Notes: generated from the letters alone by a model not told the origin. Counted from the first letter of the stretch, positions 1 through 5,792 are shown. The stretch: DNA of 6,449 nucleotides from an uncultured Methylocystaceae bacterium (GCA_945956975.1 CAMFKC010000140.1:1-6449), one strand, 5' to 3'. Made by a program: numbers and translations.

Positions 1-769
1 GCCCGAGTCTGCCCTGCGCGATCTCGAAGCCGCGGCCTTCGCCGAGCAGCATGTTGGCGACAGGCACGCGCACATTGTCGTAGACGATTTCGGGATGTCC
101 GACGGGCGCATGGTCGTAGCCGTAGACCTTCATGTCGCGGATGATCTTCACGCCGGGTGTATCCTTCGGCACGAGGATCATCGACTGCTGCTGGTGCTTG
201 TTGGGATTGTCGGGATCGGTCTTGCCCATCACGATGAGGATCTTGCAATCCTCGTTCATCGCGCCCGAGGTGAACCACTTGCGGCCGTTGATGACGTAAT
301 GGTCGCCGTCGCGCTTTATCGTGCATTGGATGTTAGTTGCGTCGGAGGAGGCGACTTCCGGCTCGGTCATAGAGAAGCCCGAGCGGATCTCGCCGTTGAG
401 CAGCGGCTCCAGCCATTGCTTCTTCTGCGCGTCAGAACCGTAGAGCGTCAGCACTTCCATGTTGCCGGTGTCGGGCGCGGAGCAATTGAAGACTTCGCTG
501 GACCAGTCGACGCGGCCCATGAGTTCGGCCAGCGGGGCGTATTCGAGATTGGTGAGGCCGGCGCCGTGGTCGCCGGGTAGGAAGAGGTTCCACAGGCCTT
601 CGGCCTTCGCCTTCTTCTTCAGGTCCTGCACGATCTGCGGCGTGCGGTAGCGGGCTTCGCCTTGCGCCTGTTCGCCGTAGAGGTGCTCGTTGGGGTAAAC
701 ATGCGCGTCCATGAAGGCGGCGACGCGCGCCTGCAATTCCCGCGCGCGGGCGCTGAGTTCGAAATCCAT
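1..769 (-). CDS. acyl-CoA dehydrogenase, ACAD10/11-like (3' end cut by window edge)
   Basis: This is a flavin-dependent acyl-CoA dehydrogenase, which by family introduces the alpha-beta double bond into an acyl-CoA thioester and passes electrons to electron-transfer flavoprotein. The first 256 residues are present, of an expected ~400-410. The helical N-terminal domain covers roughly residues 1-125. The FAD/substrate signature follows at 131-146 (GFSMTEPEVASSDATN). The beta domain includes INGRKWFTSGA (160-170) and SMILVPKDTPGVKIIR (196-211). GEGRGFEIAQGRLG (243-256) ends the visible part. MTEP-VASSDATN, SMILVP-TPGVKIIR and GEGRGFEI-QGRLG match mammalian ACAD11 and its bacterial relatives better than short-chain dehydrogenases, so the substrate may be a long or modified acyl-CoA; that is inference. 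The ATG at 767-769 has a good GGAGGA ribosome site 7 bases upstream. The catalytic glutamate region lies beyond the edge. The gene follows gntR and shares an operator-like site with it. Confidence 0.93.
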   Translation of the reverse strand, partial: MDFELSARARELQARVAAFMDAHVYPNEHLYGEQAQGEARYRTPQIVQDLKKKAKAEGLWNLFLPGDHGAGLTNLEYAPLAELMGRVDWSSEVFNCSAPDTGNMEVLTLYGSDAQKKQWLEPLLNGEIRSGFSMTEPEVASSDATNIQCTIKRDGDHYVINGRKWFTSGAMNEDCKILIVMGKTDPDNPNKHQQQSMILVPKDTPGVKIIRDMKVYGYDHAPVGHPEIVYDNVRVPVANMLLGEGRGFEIAQGRLG

Positions 770-806
770 GGCGATGTCCTCCGTGGCCTGTGGCGGCCTT
801 TCAAGG

Positions 807-835
807 ATTGTCGGACGATTTTGGGGGACGATCAA
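807..835 (-). promoter_or_regulatory. predicted promoter of the acyl-CoA dehydrogenase with overlapping FadR-type operator
   Basis: Read on the minus strand, TTGATC (830-835) and GACAAT (807-812) form a plausible -35/-10 pair with a 17-base spacer (each 4 of 6 to consensus). The plus-strand sequence TTGTCGGACGA at 808-818 overlaps the -10 and fits the FadR-subfamily operator pattern TNGTCNGACNA exactly. A second GGACGAT lies at 826-832, 13 bases from the first at 813-819. The position suggests repression by blocking RNA polymerase. No transcription start is known, so this is a prediction from sequence. Confidence 0.5.
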
Positions 836-848
836 GAGGTCCCCGAAT

Positions 849-954
849 CCTCATGCTGAGGAGCCTGCGCAGCAGGCGTCTCGAAGCATGGCCGGGTCTG
901 CAGGCCTTGCCATCCTTCGAGACGCGATGCTTTGCATCGCTCCTCAGGATGAGG
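849..954. repeat. 106-bp nested palindromic element (cloverleaf-like)
   Basis: The element tiles into paired segments. The outer stem is 849-862 with 941-954 (one mismatch). A side hairpin is at 863-877 (GCCTGC, loop GCA, GCAGGC). The inner stem is 878-891 with 910-923 (one mismatch) around an 18-base loop. A second side hairpin is at 924-940 (GCGATGC, loop TTT, GCATCGC). Pairing can shift by two bases at the four-way junction, because GC and GC dinucleotides are shared between arms. It begins 8 bases after the gntR stop and ends upstream of the dehydrogenase promoter. From memory, elements with CCTCAT-CTGAGGAGC ends and a GCGTCTCGAAG inner arm are common between genes in Bradyrhizobium-like genomes. 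It may also work as a gntR 3' end, although no T-tract follows. Confidence 0.8.
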
Positions 955-962
955 GCTCAGGA

Positions 963-1634
963 TTATCCCGCGAACGCGCCGTCCGGCAGCTTGTCGATGG
1001 CGTCGCCCAGGCGACGAATGTGGTTGCGCGCGGCGGTCTCGGCCTTGCGGCCCTGGCCTTCGTTGATCGCGTCGTAAATCGCCCGATAGTCCTCCATGCG
1101 CAGGTCGTCGTCGACGGTGGCATAGGCGCGGAACTGCACGCGGATGAGGTCGACGTTGGTGCGCGGCATCAGGCGGGCGAGTTCGTGGTTGGCGCCCATC
1201 GCCACCATGGTGCGGTAGAAAGTATTGCGGGCGCGCGCGAAGCGCAGGAAGTCGCGCTGCACTTCGACGTCGGCGAGGCTCGCATAGGCTTCCGTGATCA
1301 GCTTGCGGTTATTGCCTTCCTCGACGCGCTCGGCGGCGAGCCGCGCTGCAAAACCGTTCAGCACTTCCAGCAGCGCGACGAGATCGCGCGTCTCGGCGCG
1401 GCTCAGCGAGCGGATCGTCGCGGAGCGATGCAGGTTCATGGACACGAGGCCTTCGGCGGCGAGGCGGCTCAGCGCCTCGCGCACGGAGCCGCGGCCGACC
1501 TCGAAATCGCGCGTGAGATCGGCTTCGACCAGGCGCTGGCCCGGCACGTAACGGCCGCGATAGAGGCCATCGACAATCCCGCGATAGACAACGCCGGGCG
1601 ACCCATCACTTTTTGCAGCAAGCGTTTTGGGCAT
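963..1634 (-). CDS. GntR/FadR-family transcriptional regulator (FCD domain)
   Basis: This is a DNA-binding regulator of the FadR subfamily, 223 residues from the ATG at 1632-1634. An N-terminal winged helix-turn-helix spans about 15-75, with the family recognition stretch VGRGSVREALSRLAAEGLV (46-64). An all-helical FCD ligand domain spans about 85-210. In usual FCD proteins an Asp and three His bind a metal ion. Here the equivalent places appear to be R136, Y140 and Y183, and only the last His (H205) is kept, so the metal site seems lost and the ligand may sit differently. An upstream in-frame TTG (1649) would add five residues. The ATG is preferred because GGTGA lies 8 bases before it. The promoter carries a FadR-type site also found before the neighbouring acyl-CoA dehydrogenase, suggesting autoregulation and control of that gene. 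An acyl-CoA ligand is plausible but unproven. Confidence 0.9.
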   Translation of the reverse strand: MPKTLAAKSDGSPGVVYRGIVDGLYRGRYVPGQRLVEADLTRDFEVGRGSVREALSRLAAEGLVSMNLHRSATIRSLSRAETRDLVALLEVLNGFAARLAAERVEEGNNRKLITEAYASLADVEVQRDFLRFARARNTFYRTMVAMGANHELARLMPRTNVDLIRVQFRAYATVDDDLRMEDYRAIYDAINEGQGRKAETAARNHIRRLGDAIDKLPDGAFAG

Positions 1635-1651
1635 GAAAAATGTCACCAAGA

Positions 1652-1696
1652 TCGTCCGACATGTATTTCATACGGACGGCGCTCGGCGTGTGTCAA
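1652..1696 (-). promoter_or_regulatory. predicted gntR promoter with overlapping FadR-type operator
   Basis: On the minus strand there is a perfect -35 TTGACA (1691-1696), an 18-base spacer and TATGAA (1667-1672) as -10, which puts the start of transcription near 1660. The operator-like ATGTCGGACGA (1662 down to 1652) lies at that start and matches TNGTCNGACNA except in the first base. CGTCCG at 1653-1658 and CGGACG at 1673-1678 also form a 6-base inverted repeat across the -10. The layout fits negative autoregulation by the adjoining GntR protein. This is predicted from sequence only. Confidence 0.55.
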
Positions 1697-1718
1697 TTAG
1701 ACGACAGGCGAGTGTCTT

Positions 1719-2612
1719 TCATGCCTGTGCAAAGCTTCGAACGTCCAGGATCGCCTGCGCCCATTCTGCTGGCCGCTCCTGCGGAATATTGTGCCCTGCA
1801 GCATGAAAAACGCGATGTTCGTGAGCCGCGACAAATCTGGCCGCGTGATGCGCCGTGCCCGGGTTCACGCCGTCGGCGTCGCCGTCGATCGAGATGGCAG
1901 GGACTGCAATCGGCGGCTGCGCTGTAAGCTTGCCCTCGATCGCGGCCACGGCGGGATCGCCCGCGACCAGCCCGTAGCGATGCCGGTAGGAATGGATCAC
2001 GACATCGACAAAATCGGGATTGTCGAACGATGCTGCGCTGCGTTCGAACGTGGCTTCGTCGAAGCCCCATGTCGGCGACCACATCTTCCACAGCAGCCGG
2101 GCTATCCCGCGCCGGTCGCGCTCGAGACCGCGCCGCCCGCGCTCGCTGTGGAAATAATACTGGTACCAGAGCGCGGCTTCTTCTTCGGGCTTCGCCGGCT
2201 CCATCGCGCGCGCGATGTTCTGGATATTGTAGGAATTGCCGGTCACCAGCGCCTCGACCCGGTGCGGCCAGAGCGCGGCAACGATGCAACTCGCTCGGCC
2301 GCCCCAGTCGTAGCCCGCCAGCGTTGCGCGCTCGATACGCAGTGCGTCCATCAGCGCAAGGAGATCGCCCGCGAGCGCCGCCTGTTCGCCAGAGCGCGGC
2401 GTTGCGTCAGAGAGAAACCGCGTCGGCCCATAGCCACGCAGGAAAGGAACGATCACACGCGCGCCCTGCTGCGCCAGCAAGGGCGCTGTTTCCGCGTAGG
2501 CATGCGGATCGTAGGGAAAGCCGTGGCTCAAAATGCACGGCCAGCCGTCGATTGCGCCATATTCGCGATAAGCGATGTCGAGAACGCCGGCCTGTACGCG
2601 CTTTTCATGCAT
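1719..2612 (-). CDS. alpha/beta hydrolase, epoxide hydrolase-like
   Basis: This is a soluble alpha/beta-hydrolase of 297 residues, close to the usual ~300 for the group. The HGFP turn (30-33) supplies the oxyanion region. The nucleophile elbow is GYDWGG (100-105) with Asp102 as nucleophile, as in epoxide hydrolases and haloalkane dehalogenases, rather than the Ser of esterases. The cap domain is about 128-215 and holds several tyrosines (Y150, Y152, Y153, Y209, Y213) that could activate an epoxide. The acid is probably D245 or D247 in DGDADG, and the base is H274 in AAGHNIP. Substrate is unknown, and dehalogenase activity cannot be excluded. The ATG at 2610-2612 lies 11 bases after the upstream enoyl-CoA hydratase-like gene with only a weak GGA site. 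An in-frame GTG (2625-2627) overlapping that gene's stop is an alternative start giving translational coupling and five more residues. It is probably co-transcribed with the hydratase-like gene. Confidence 0.85.
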   Translation of the reverse strand: MHEKRVQAGVLDIAYREYGAIDGWPCILSHGFPYDPHAYAETAPLLAQQGARVIVPFLRGYGPTRFLSDATPRSGEQAALAGDLLALMDALRIERATLAGYDWGGRASCIVAALWPHRVEALVTGNSYNIQNIARAMEPAKPEEEAALWYQYYFHSERGRRGLERDRRGIARLLWKMWSPTWGFDEATFERSAASFDNPDFVDVVIHSYRHRYGLVAGDPAVAAIEGKLTAQPPIAVPAISIDGDADGVNPGTAHHAARFVAAHEHRVFHAAGHNIPQERPAEWAQAILDVRSFAQA

Positions 2613-2623
2613 GGCTAGGTCCG

Positions 2624-3406
2624 TCACTGTCCTGTGAAGACCGGCCGCCGCTTTTCCATGAAGGCGCGGCGGCCTTCGGCATAATCGGCGCTGTCGAAGC
2701 AAGCGGCGACGCGATCTGCGATTTTCTGCGGATCGTGCTCGTCGCGCGCGATCTGGTCGATCGTCTCCTTTGCGGCGCGGATGGTCAGCGGCGCGTTATC
2801 GGCGATGGTGGCGCAAAGCGCCATCACTTCGGCCTCCAGCCTCTCGGCGGGGACGACGCGGTTGACGAGCCCCGCGGCGAGCGCTCCGGCGGAGTCGAGC
2901 CGCATGCCGGTGTACAGGACCTCCTTCGCTTTTGCCGGACCGGTCAGCGCGACGAGGTCGCGGACGGAATGGGTCGGATAGGCGATGCCGAGGCGCGCCG
3001 CCGGGATCGCGTAGAGGGAATCGTCCGCCGCGATCCGAAGGTCCGCCTTCATGGCGATGGCGACCCCGCCACCGAAGCAGAAGCCTCGGATCATGGCGAT
3101 CATCGGCTTTTCGAAGGCGCCCAGCGCCTTCCAGGCGCCGTCGGTGGCCTTCGCATATTCCGCCGCCGCGGCGGCGTCGGAACGGTGGGCGTCGAACTCG
3201 GAGATGTCGGCGCCGGACACGAAGGCGGTGTCGCCCGCGCCCCGCAGGAGGACGACGCGGATCGCGGGATCGGCGCCGAAGCGTTCGAGCGCCGCCGTCA
3301 GGCCGGTCCACATGCCCAGCGACATCGCGTTGCGACGTTTCTGATTGTCGAAAACTATCCAGCCGATCGGGCCTTCCGCCCTCGCCTCGATCCTGCCTGC
3401 GCTCAT
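2624..3406 (-). CDS. crotonase-superfamily protein (annotated type: enoyl-CoA hydratase)
   Basis: This is a 260-residue crotonase-fold protein that acts on acyl-CoA thioesters in the cytosol. The two oxyanion-hole segments are present: FVSGADISEF (62-71) and GFCFGGGVAIAM (108-119). The C-terminal helical part ends in EGRRAFMEKRRPVF (244-257), typical of the family. Alignment by eye to rat mitochondrial enoyl-CoA hydratase puts A116 and A136 where the two catalytic glutamates (E144, E164) lie, in GGGVAIAM and YAIPAARLG. Ordinary hydration of a 2-enoyl-CoA is therefore doubtful, and another crotonase reaction (isomerase, decarboxylase, hydrolase) is possible. The ATG at 3404-3406 has GGGAG 7-8 bases upstream. 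A longer version starting at 3463 adds 19 residues without family similarity and was rejected. It leads a probable two-gene operon with the alpha/beta hydrolase. Confidence 0.88.
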   Translation of the reverse strand: MSAGRIEARAEGPIGWIVFDNQKRRNAMSLGMWTGLTAALERFGADPAIRVVLLRGAGDTAFVSGADISEFDAHRSDAAAAAEYAKATDGAWKALGAFEKPMIAMIRGFCFGGGVAIAMKADLRIAADDSLYAIPAARLGIAYPTHSVRDLVALTGPAKAKEVLYTGMRLDSAGALAAGLVNRVVPAERLEAEVMALCATIADNAPLTIRAAKETIDQIARDEHDPQKIADRVAACFDSADYAEGRRAFMEKRRPVFTGQ

Positions 3407-3620
3407 TACCGGCTCCCTTTCCCGATCGGGCGGCAAGAAAGGCCAACACGCCGGGAAAGACAAGAACCTTCGCGACCTGCGCCGACGGCCCGCTGGGGCT
3501 GGACGCCCGGCGCCAGGAGTGTGTCAGGATCACGGCGGGCTGCGGTTGCGCGTCTTTATGGTTAACGGACGTTTTCGGGCTGCGCCGAACTGGCACGGAA
3601 AGCCGCTGATTACGGCTCTA

Positions 3621-3700
3621 AACTCTAGATTTTTCACGAATTTTTGGGTTTTTCGCGCGCTGCCCACTTAGGTAAATCTTAAGCGGGCGCATCTAGAGTT
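3621..3700. repeat. perfect 10-bp inverted repeat flanking the sciP CtrA box
   Basis: AACTCTAGAT at 3621-3630 and ATCTAGAGTT at 3691-3700 are exact reverse complements 60 bases apart. Pairing stops at ten bases on both sides. The spacer contains the T-rich tracts and the CtrA box, so the arms frame the presumed sciP control region. They could be two copies of one operator in opposite orientation. The binding factor is unknown. Confidence 0.55.
3668..3682 (+). promoter_or_regulatory. near-consensus CtrA box upstream of sciP
   Basis: TTAG, seven bases (GTAAATC), then TTAA matches the CtrA consensus TTAA-N7-TTAA with one mismatch. It lies 55 bases before the sciP start codon, so CtrA bound here could activate transcription from the start near 3700. 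In Caulobacter, CtrA directly activates sciP, so the site agrees with a known connection. Binding here is inferred. Confidence 0.65.
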
Positions 3701-3701
3701 G

Positions 3702-3727
3702 CAGTCGAGTTGGTCAGTCGAGTGTGT
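3702..3727 (+). repeat. 13-bp tandem repeat in the sciP leader
   Basis: CAGTCGAGTTGGT (3702-3714) is followed at once by CAGTCGAGTGTGT (3715-3727). They match at 11 of 13 bases, including a perfect first nine. The pair ends ten bases before the sciP ATG. It may be a paired regulator-binding site, or a translation-control element if transcription starts upstream of it. Confidence 0.5.
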
Positions 3728-3737
3728 GAGTAATCTT

Positions 3738-4013
3738 ATGACCGAAGCCTACCGCCCCAGGGTGAAGTATGTAATCGGACCGGACGGCAGCCCGCTGACC
3801 GTCGCCGATCTGCCCCCGCCCTCGACAAAGCGCTGGGTGATCCGGCGGAAGGCGGAAGTCGTCGCCGCGGTGCGTGGCGGGCTCTTGTCCCTCGAAGACG
3901 CGTGCAGCCGCTATACGCTGACTGTCGACGAATTCCTGAGCTGGCAGATGTCGATCGACCAGCACGGTCTCGCCGGTCTGCGCACCACGCGGATCCAGCA
4001 ATATCGCAGCTGA
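3738..4013 (+). CDS. sciP: SciP, CtrA inhibitory protein (DUF1153 family)
   Basis: This is a 91-residue helix-turn-helix protein closely matching Caulobacter SciP. Conserved stretches are VKYVIGPDGSPLTVADLPPP (9-28), RWVIRRKAEVVAAVRGGLLS (32-51) and the C-terminal LTVDEFLSWQ and LRTTRIQQYR (61-70, 81-90). In Caulobacter, SciP accumulates after CtrA and represses CtrA-activated genes such as flagellar and cell-cycle promoters; both contact with CtrA and direct DNA binding have been reported. The ATG at 3738 is chosen because similarity begins there and GAG lies seven bases upstream. An upstream TTG at 3699 would add 13 unrelated residues. A CtrA box lies upstream and a strong terminator follows. 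With ctrA 2 kb away, the locus may encode a feedback loop. Confidence 0.95.
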   Translation: MTEAYRPRVKYVIGPDGSPLTVADLPPPSTKRWVIRRKAEVVAAVRGGLLSLEDACSRYTLTVDEFLSWQMSIDQHGLAGLRTTRIQQYRS

Positions 4014-4036
4014 CGGCAGCGATCTCCCGAACAAAC

Positions 4037-4070
4037 AGAGCGCCGGCACAATCCGGCGCTCTTTTTGTTT
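4037..4070. terminator. intrinsic terminator between convergent sciP and the YbhN-type gene
   Basis: A perfect 10-bp stem AGAGCGCCGG / CCGGCGCTCT (4037-4046, 4053-4062) with a six-base loop CACAAT is followed by TTTTGTTT. On the other strand the stem is followed by TGTTTGT from the upstream ACAAACA, so it probably also stops leftward transcription, though more weakly. It lies 23 bases after the sciP stop and 9 bases from the convergent gene's stop. Confidence 0.9.
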
Positions 4071-4078
4071 GCGCGCTG

Positions 4079-5068
4079 TCACGACGGGTCTTCGGCCTTC
4101 TTCGCGTCGCCCTGATGGATCGTTTCCATCAGGCGGCGGCGCTCGAAAAGAATGACGACGACAAGCGCGATGGCCAGCGGGATCAGCAGGTAGAACAGGC
4201 GGAACACAAGAAGGGCGGCGAGCACCTTGCTCTTGGCGAGCAGCGGCAGCGCCTTGATGAAGACGAGTTCGAAAACGCCGAGCCCGCCCGGCGCATTGGA
4301 AACAAGGCCGGCCGAGAATGAGGCGAGAAAGACCGCCAGCACTACGAAAAAGCCCGGGTTTCCTTCGGCCGGCAAGGCGAAATAGATGATTCCGGCGGCG
4401 CCCAGCAGCTCGAGCGGCGCGGCGAACATTTGCCGGACCATGATCTCGGGCCGCGGATATTCCAGCCGGAATTTGCCGATCTCGCGCGGCTTGAAGCGCA
4501 GGATCGAGCCGATGGCGTAGACGACGACGACCGCCAGCATCACGAAGCCGAGAATGCGCGCGGTCTCGACATTGGTGAGCGCGTCGGGCAGCAGGCCCTT
4601 GAGGCGGCTCAATTGTTCGGGCTCGAAGATGAGAACGAGGCCGCCGAGCAGCACGGTGCCGAGGAAAAATGTGAAGGAACACAGCGCGACGAGGATCGCG
4701 ACCTGCGCGGCGTCCAGTCCCTTGCTTGAATAAGCGCGGTAGCGGACCATCGCGCCGGAAAAGACGGAGGCGCCGATATTGTGCGAGAGCGCGTAGGTCG
4801 TGAAGGAACAGACCGACACGAAAAACCAGCCGATGTGCTTGACGCCAAGGTGCAGCAGGGCGATCCGGTCGTACCAGGCCAGCGCGGCATAGGCGACCAA
4901 AGTCGCCAGCCCCGCCAGGAGATAGCGATGCGGCGGGATGGCCTTGAGGGCGACCACCACGTCATGGCGCACCGACTCCCCGCGGAATTCGCGGGCCAGA
5001 AGCCAGAATGCGACGAGGACGGCCAATATGCCGAGAACAGGCCAGAAATAGTCGAGGGCGCGCTTCAT
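4079..5068 (-). CDS. YbhN/UPF0104-type integral membrane protein (MprF N-terminal flippase-like domain)
   Basis: This is a polytopic inner-membrane protein of 329 residues belonging to the lysylphosphatidylglycerol synthase transmembrane-domain family. Hydrophobic segments lie at about 8-24, 48-66, 80-93, 122-150, 172-190, 217-232, 237-256 and 282-307. The family signature NAPGGLGVFE (258-267) is present, as is the MVRYRAY loop (107-113). There is no C-terminal synthase domain, so it is not an MprF enzyme that makes lysyl-lipid. The family is thought to move lipids or isoprenoid-linked molecules across the membrane, but the cargo cannot be read from sequence. The ATG at 5066-5068 has AGGGA five or six bases upstream and starts just before the first membrane helix. 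A start at 5143 would add 25 basic residues and was rejected. The C-terminus is charged (KKAEDPS). It has no clear tie to the flagellar genes beside it. Confidence 0.85.
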   Translation of the reverse strand: MKRALDYFWPVLGILAVLVAFWLLAREFRGESVRHDVVVALKAIPPHRYLLAGLATLVAYAALAWYDRIALLHLGVKHIGWFFVSVCSFTTYALSHNIGASVFSGAMVRYRAYSSKGLDAAQVAILVALCSFTFFLGTVLLGGLVLIFEPEQLSRLKGLLPDALTNVETARILGFVMLAVVVVYAIGSILRFKPREIGKFRLEYPRPEIMVRQMFAAPLELLGAAGIIYFALPAEGNPGFFVVLAVFLASFSAGLVSNAPGGLGVFELVFIKALPLLAKSKVLAALLVFRLFYLLIPLAIALVVVILFERRRLMETIHQGDAKKAEDPS

Positions 5069-5144
5069 TCTTTCCCTGCGCCCGACTGCCGGGCCATAGG
5101 CCACCCATGCACGACGCGTCCGGCCTTCGCAAGTTGCAGGCATG

Positions 5145-5173
5145 CAAAAACAAACGCCGCCCGGAGGCGGCGT
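5145..5173 (-). terminator. intrinsic terminator of fliJ
   Basis: On the minus strand an 8-bp perfect stem ACGCCGCC / GGCGGCGT with a four-base loop TCCG is followed by TTGTTTTT. It lies 23 bases beyond the fliJ stop codon and about 75 bases before the next minus-strand gene, so fliJ probably forms its own transcript. Confidence 0.85.
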
Positions 5174-5196
5174 CGTGCAAGCGGCGATCGCTTCGT

Positions 5197-5601
5197 TCAG
5201 GCGCGGGCGGCGCGCATGCCCATCAGGCCCATGTCAGCCGGGCGCAGGACGTCGGCCAGCCGGTCGGACGCCTTTTCCCGTCCCTCGAGCGTTTCCGCCT
5301 TGGAGACTTCGGCCATGGCCTCGTCGAGACGGGCCTTGGCCTCCTCGAGCTGGCCGCGCAGTTCCTCGGTGGAGCTGAGCAGGTTGTCGCGCCGGCTGCG
5401 TGCGGCGCGCGCATAGGTCGGATAGGCGAAATGGGTGGGGTCGGAAATGCGCGCGCGCTGCTCTTCGGTCGCGATTTCGCGATCGAGATCGCCGGCCATC
5501 CGATTGAACTCGGCGATCATCAGCTCGAGCTGGGTCACGCGGCGGCGCTTTTCGTCTGCCTGAAAGCGCTTCAATCTCAGCAAGGTATCCCGCGACTTCA
5601 T
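5197..5601 (-). CDS. fliJ: flagellar export protein FliJ
   Basis: This is a 134-residue soluble coiled-coil protein of the flagellar type III export machine. In the family it sits in the FliI ATPase ring, links it to FlhA and escorts chaperones. The sequence is almost wholly helical and charged, with two long coiled-coil arms at about 5-50 and 65-118 separated by the DPTHFAYPTYARAARSRRDN turn (54-73), as in Rhizobiales FliJ proteins. Its length is normal for the family. The ATG at 5599-5601 is supported by GGAG about nine bases upstream and by the MKSRDTLLRLKRFQ start. The usual partner gene fliI is not adjacent: upstream is the divergent ctrA and downstream, beyond a terminator, is an unrelated membrane-protein gene. 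Being opposite ctrA, fliJ may be driven by CtrA from the shared intergenic region. Confidence 0.88.
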   Translation of the reverse strand: MKSRDTLLRLKRFQADEKRRRVTQLELMIAEFNRMAGDLDREIATEEQRARISDPTHFAYPTYARAARSRRDNLLSSTEELRGQLEEAKARLDEAMAEVSKAETLEGREKASDRLADVLRPADMGLMGMRAARA

Positions 5602-5723
5602 TACACGGCACTCCAGGACGACTGTCCAAACTCGTTGTGGTTACGCATTAGCCAAGATCCGCGAGACACGTTCAGTATGAATCCGGGAGGTTGCTCGTTG
5701 GTTACCCGACGAAGCCGCTGGAC

Positions 5724-5749
5724 AAAAAAAACGACAGAGGCGACTGTCG
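5724..5749 (-). terminator. leftward intrinsic terminator inside the fliJ-ctrA spacer
   Basis: On the minus strand, CGACAG, loop TCGCCT, CTGTCG form a perfect 6-bp hairpin followed directly by eight T residues (5731 down to 5724). It lies 123 bases upstream of the fliJ start and in the same direction. No annotated gene ends here. It could end a small RNA starting to its right, or attenuate a long fliJ leader. Confidence 0.6.
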
Positions 5750-5792
5750 GAATCAGCGATTCGTTCGGCCGCGGCGCAATGCAGACGTCGGC

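Larger units (their letters stand above)
3407..3737. other. 331-bp divergent intergenic region between the hydratase-like gene and sciP
   Basis: No gene is seen here. Next to the hydratase-like gene lies a perfect palindrome CCCGATCGGG (3421-3430). The middle holds a GTTAAC half-site (3561-3566). Three T5 tracts begin at 3630, 3641 and 3649 and may bend the DNA. A CtrA box lies at 3668-3682, flanked by a perfect 10-bp inverted repeat, and a 13-bp tandem repeat directly precedes sciP. The right 120 bases are clearly AT-richer than their surroundings, as expected for a promoter. I could not assign a clear sigma-70 promoter for the hydratase-like gene. Confidence 0.6.

Noticed and set aside
95..103. 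Further GTCCGAC/GTCGGAC cores at about 96-102 and in fliJ near 5263-5269
   Set aside because: They lie inside coding sequence without the extended 16-base match, so they are probably chance.
711..1700. Long plus-strand open frame opposite gntR
   Set aside because: It is antisense to a well-supported FadR-family gene, runs through the palindromic element, and has no recognisable domain; GC-rich codon bias creates such frames.
3363..3430. Palindrome CCCGATCGGG (3421-3430) and a second CCGATCGG (3363-3370) as an operator pair for the hydratase-like operon
   Set aside because: CGATCG-type palindromes are common by chance in GC-rich DNA; one copy lies inside the coding region and no regulator is implicated.
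1791..3565. Two long plus-strand open frames opposite the hydrolase and hydratase-like genes
   Set aside because: They are Arg/Ala-rich, match no family, and oppose genes with clear catalytic motifs.
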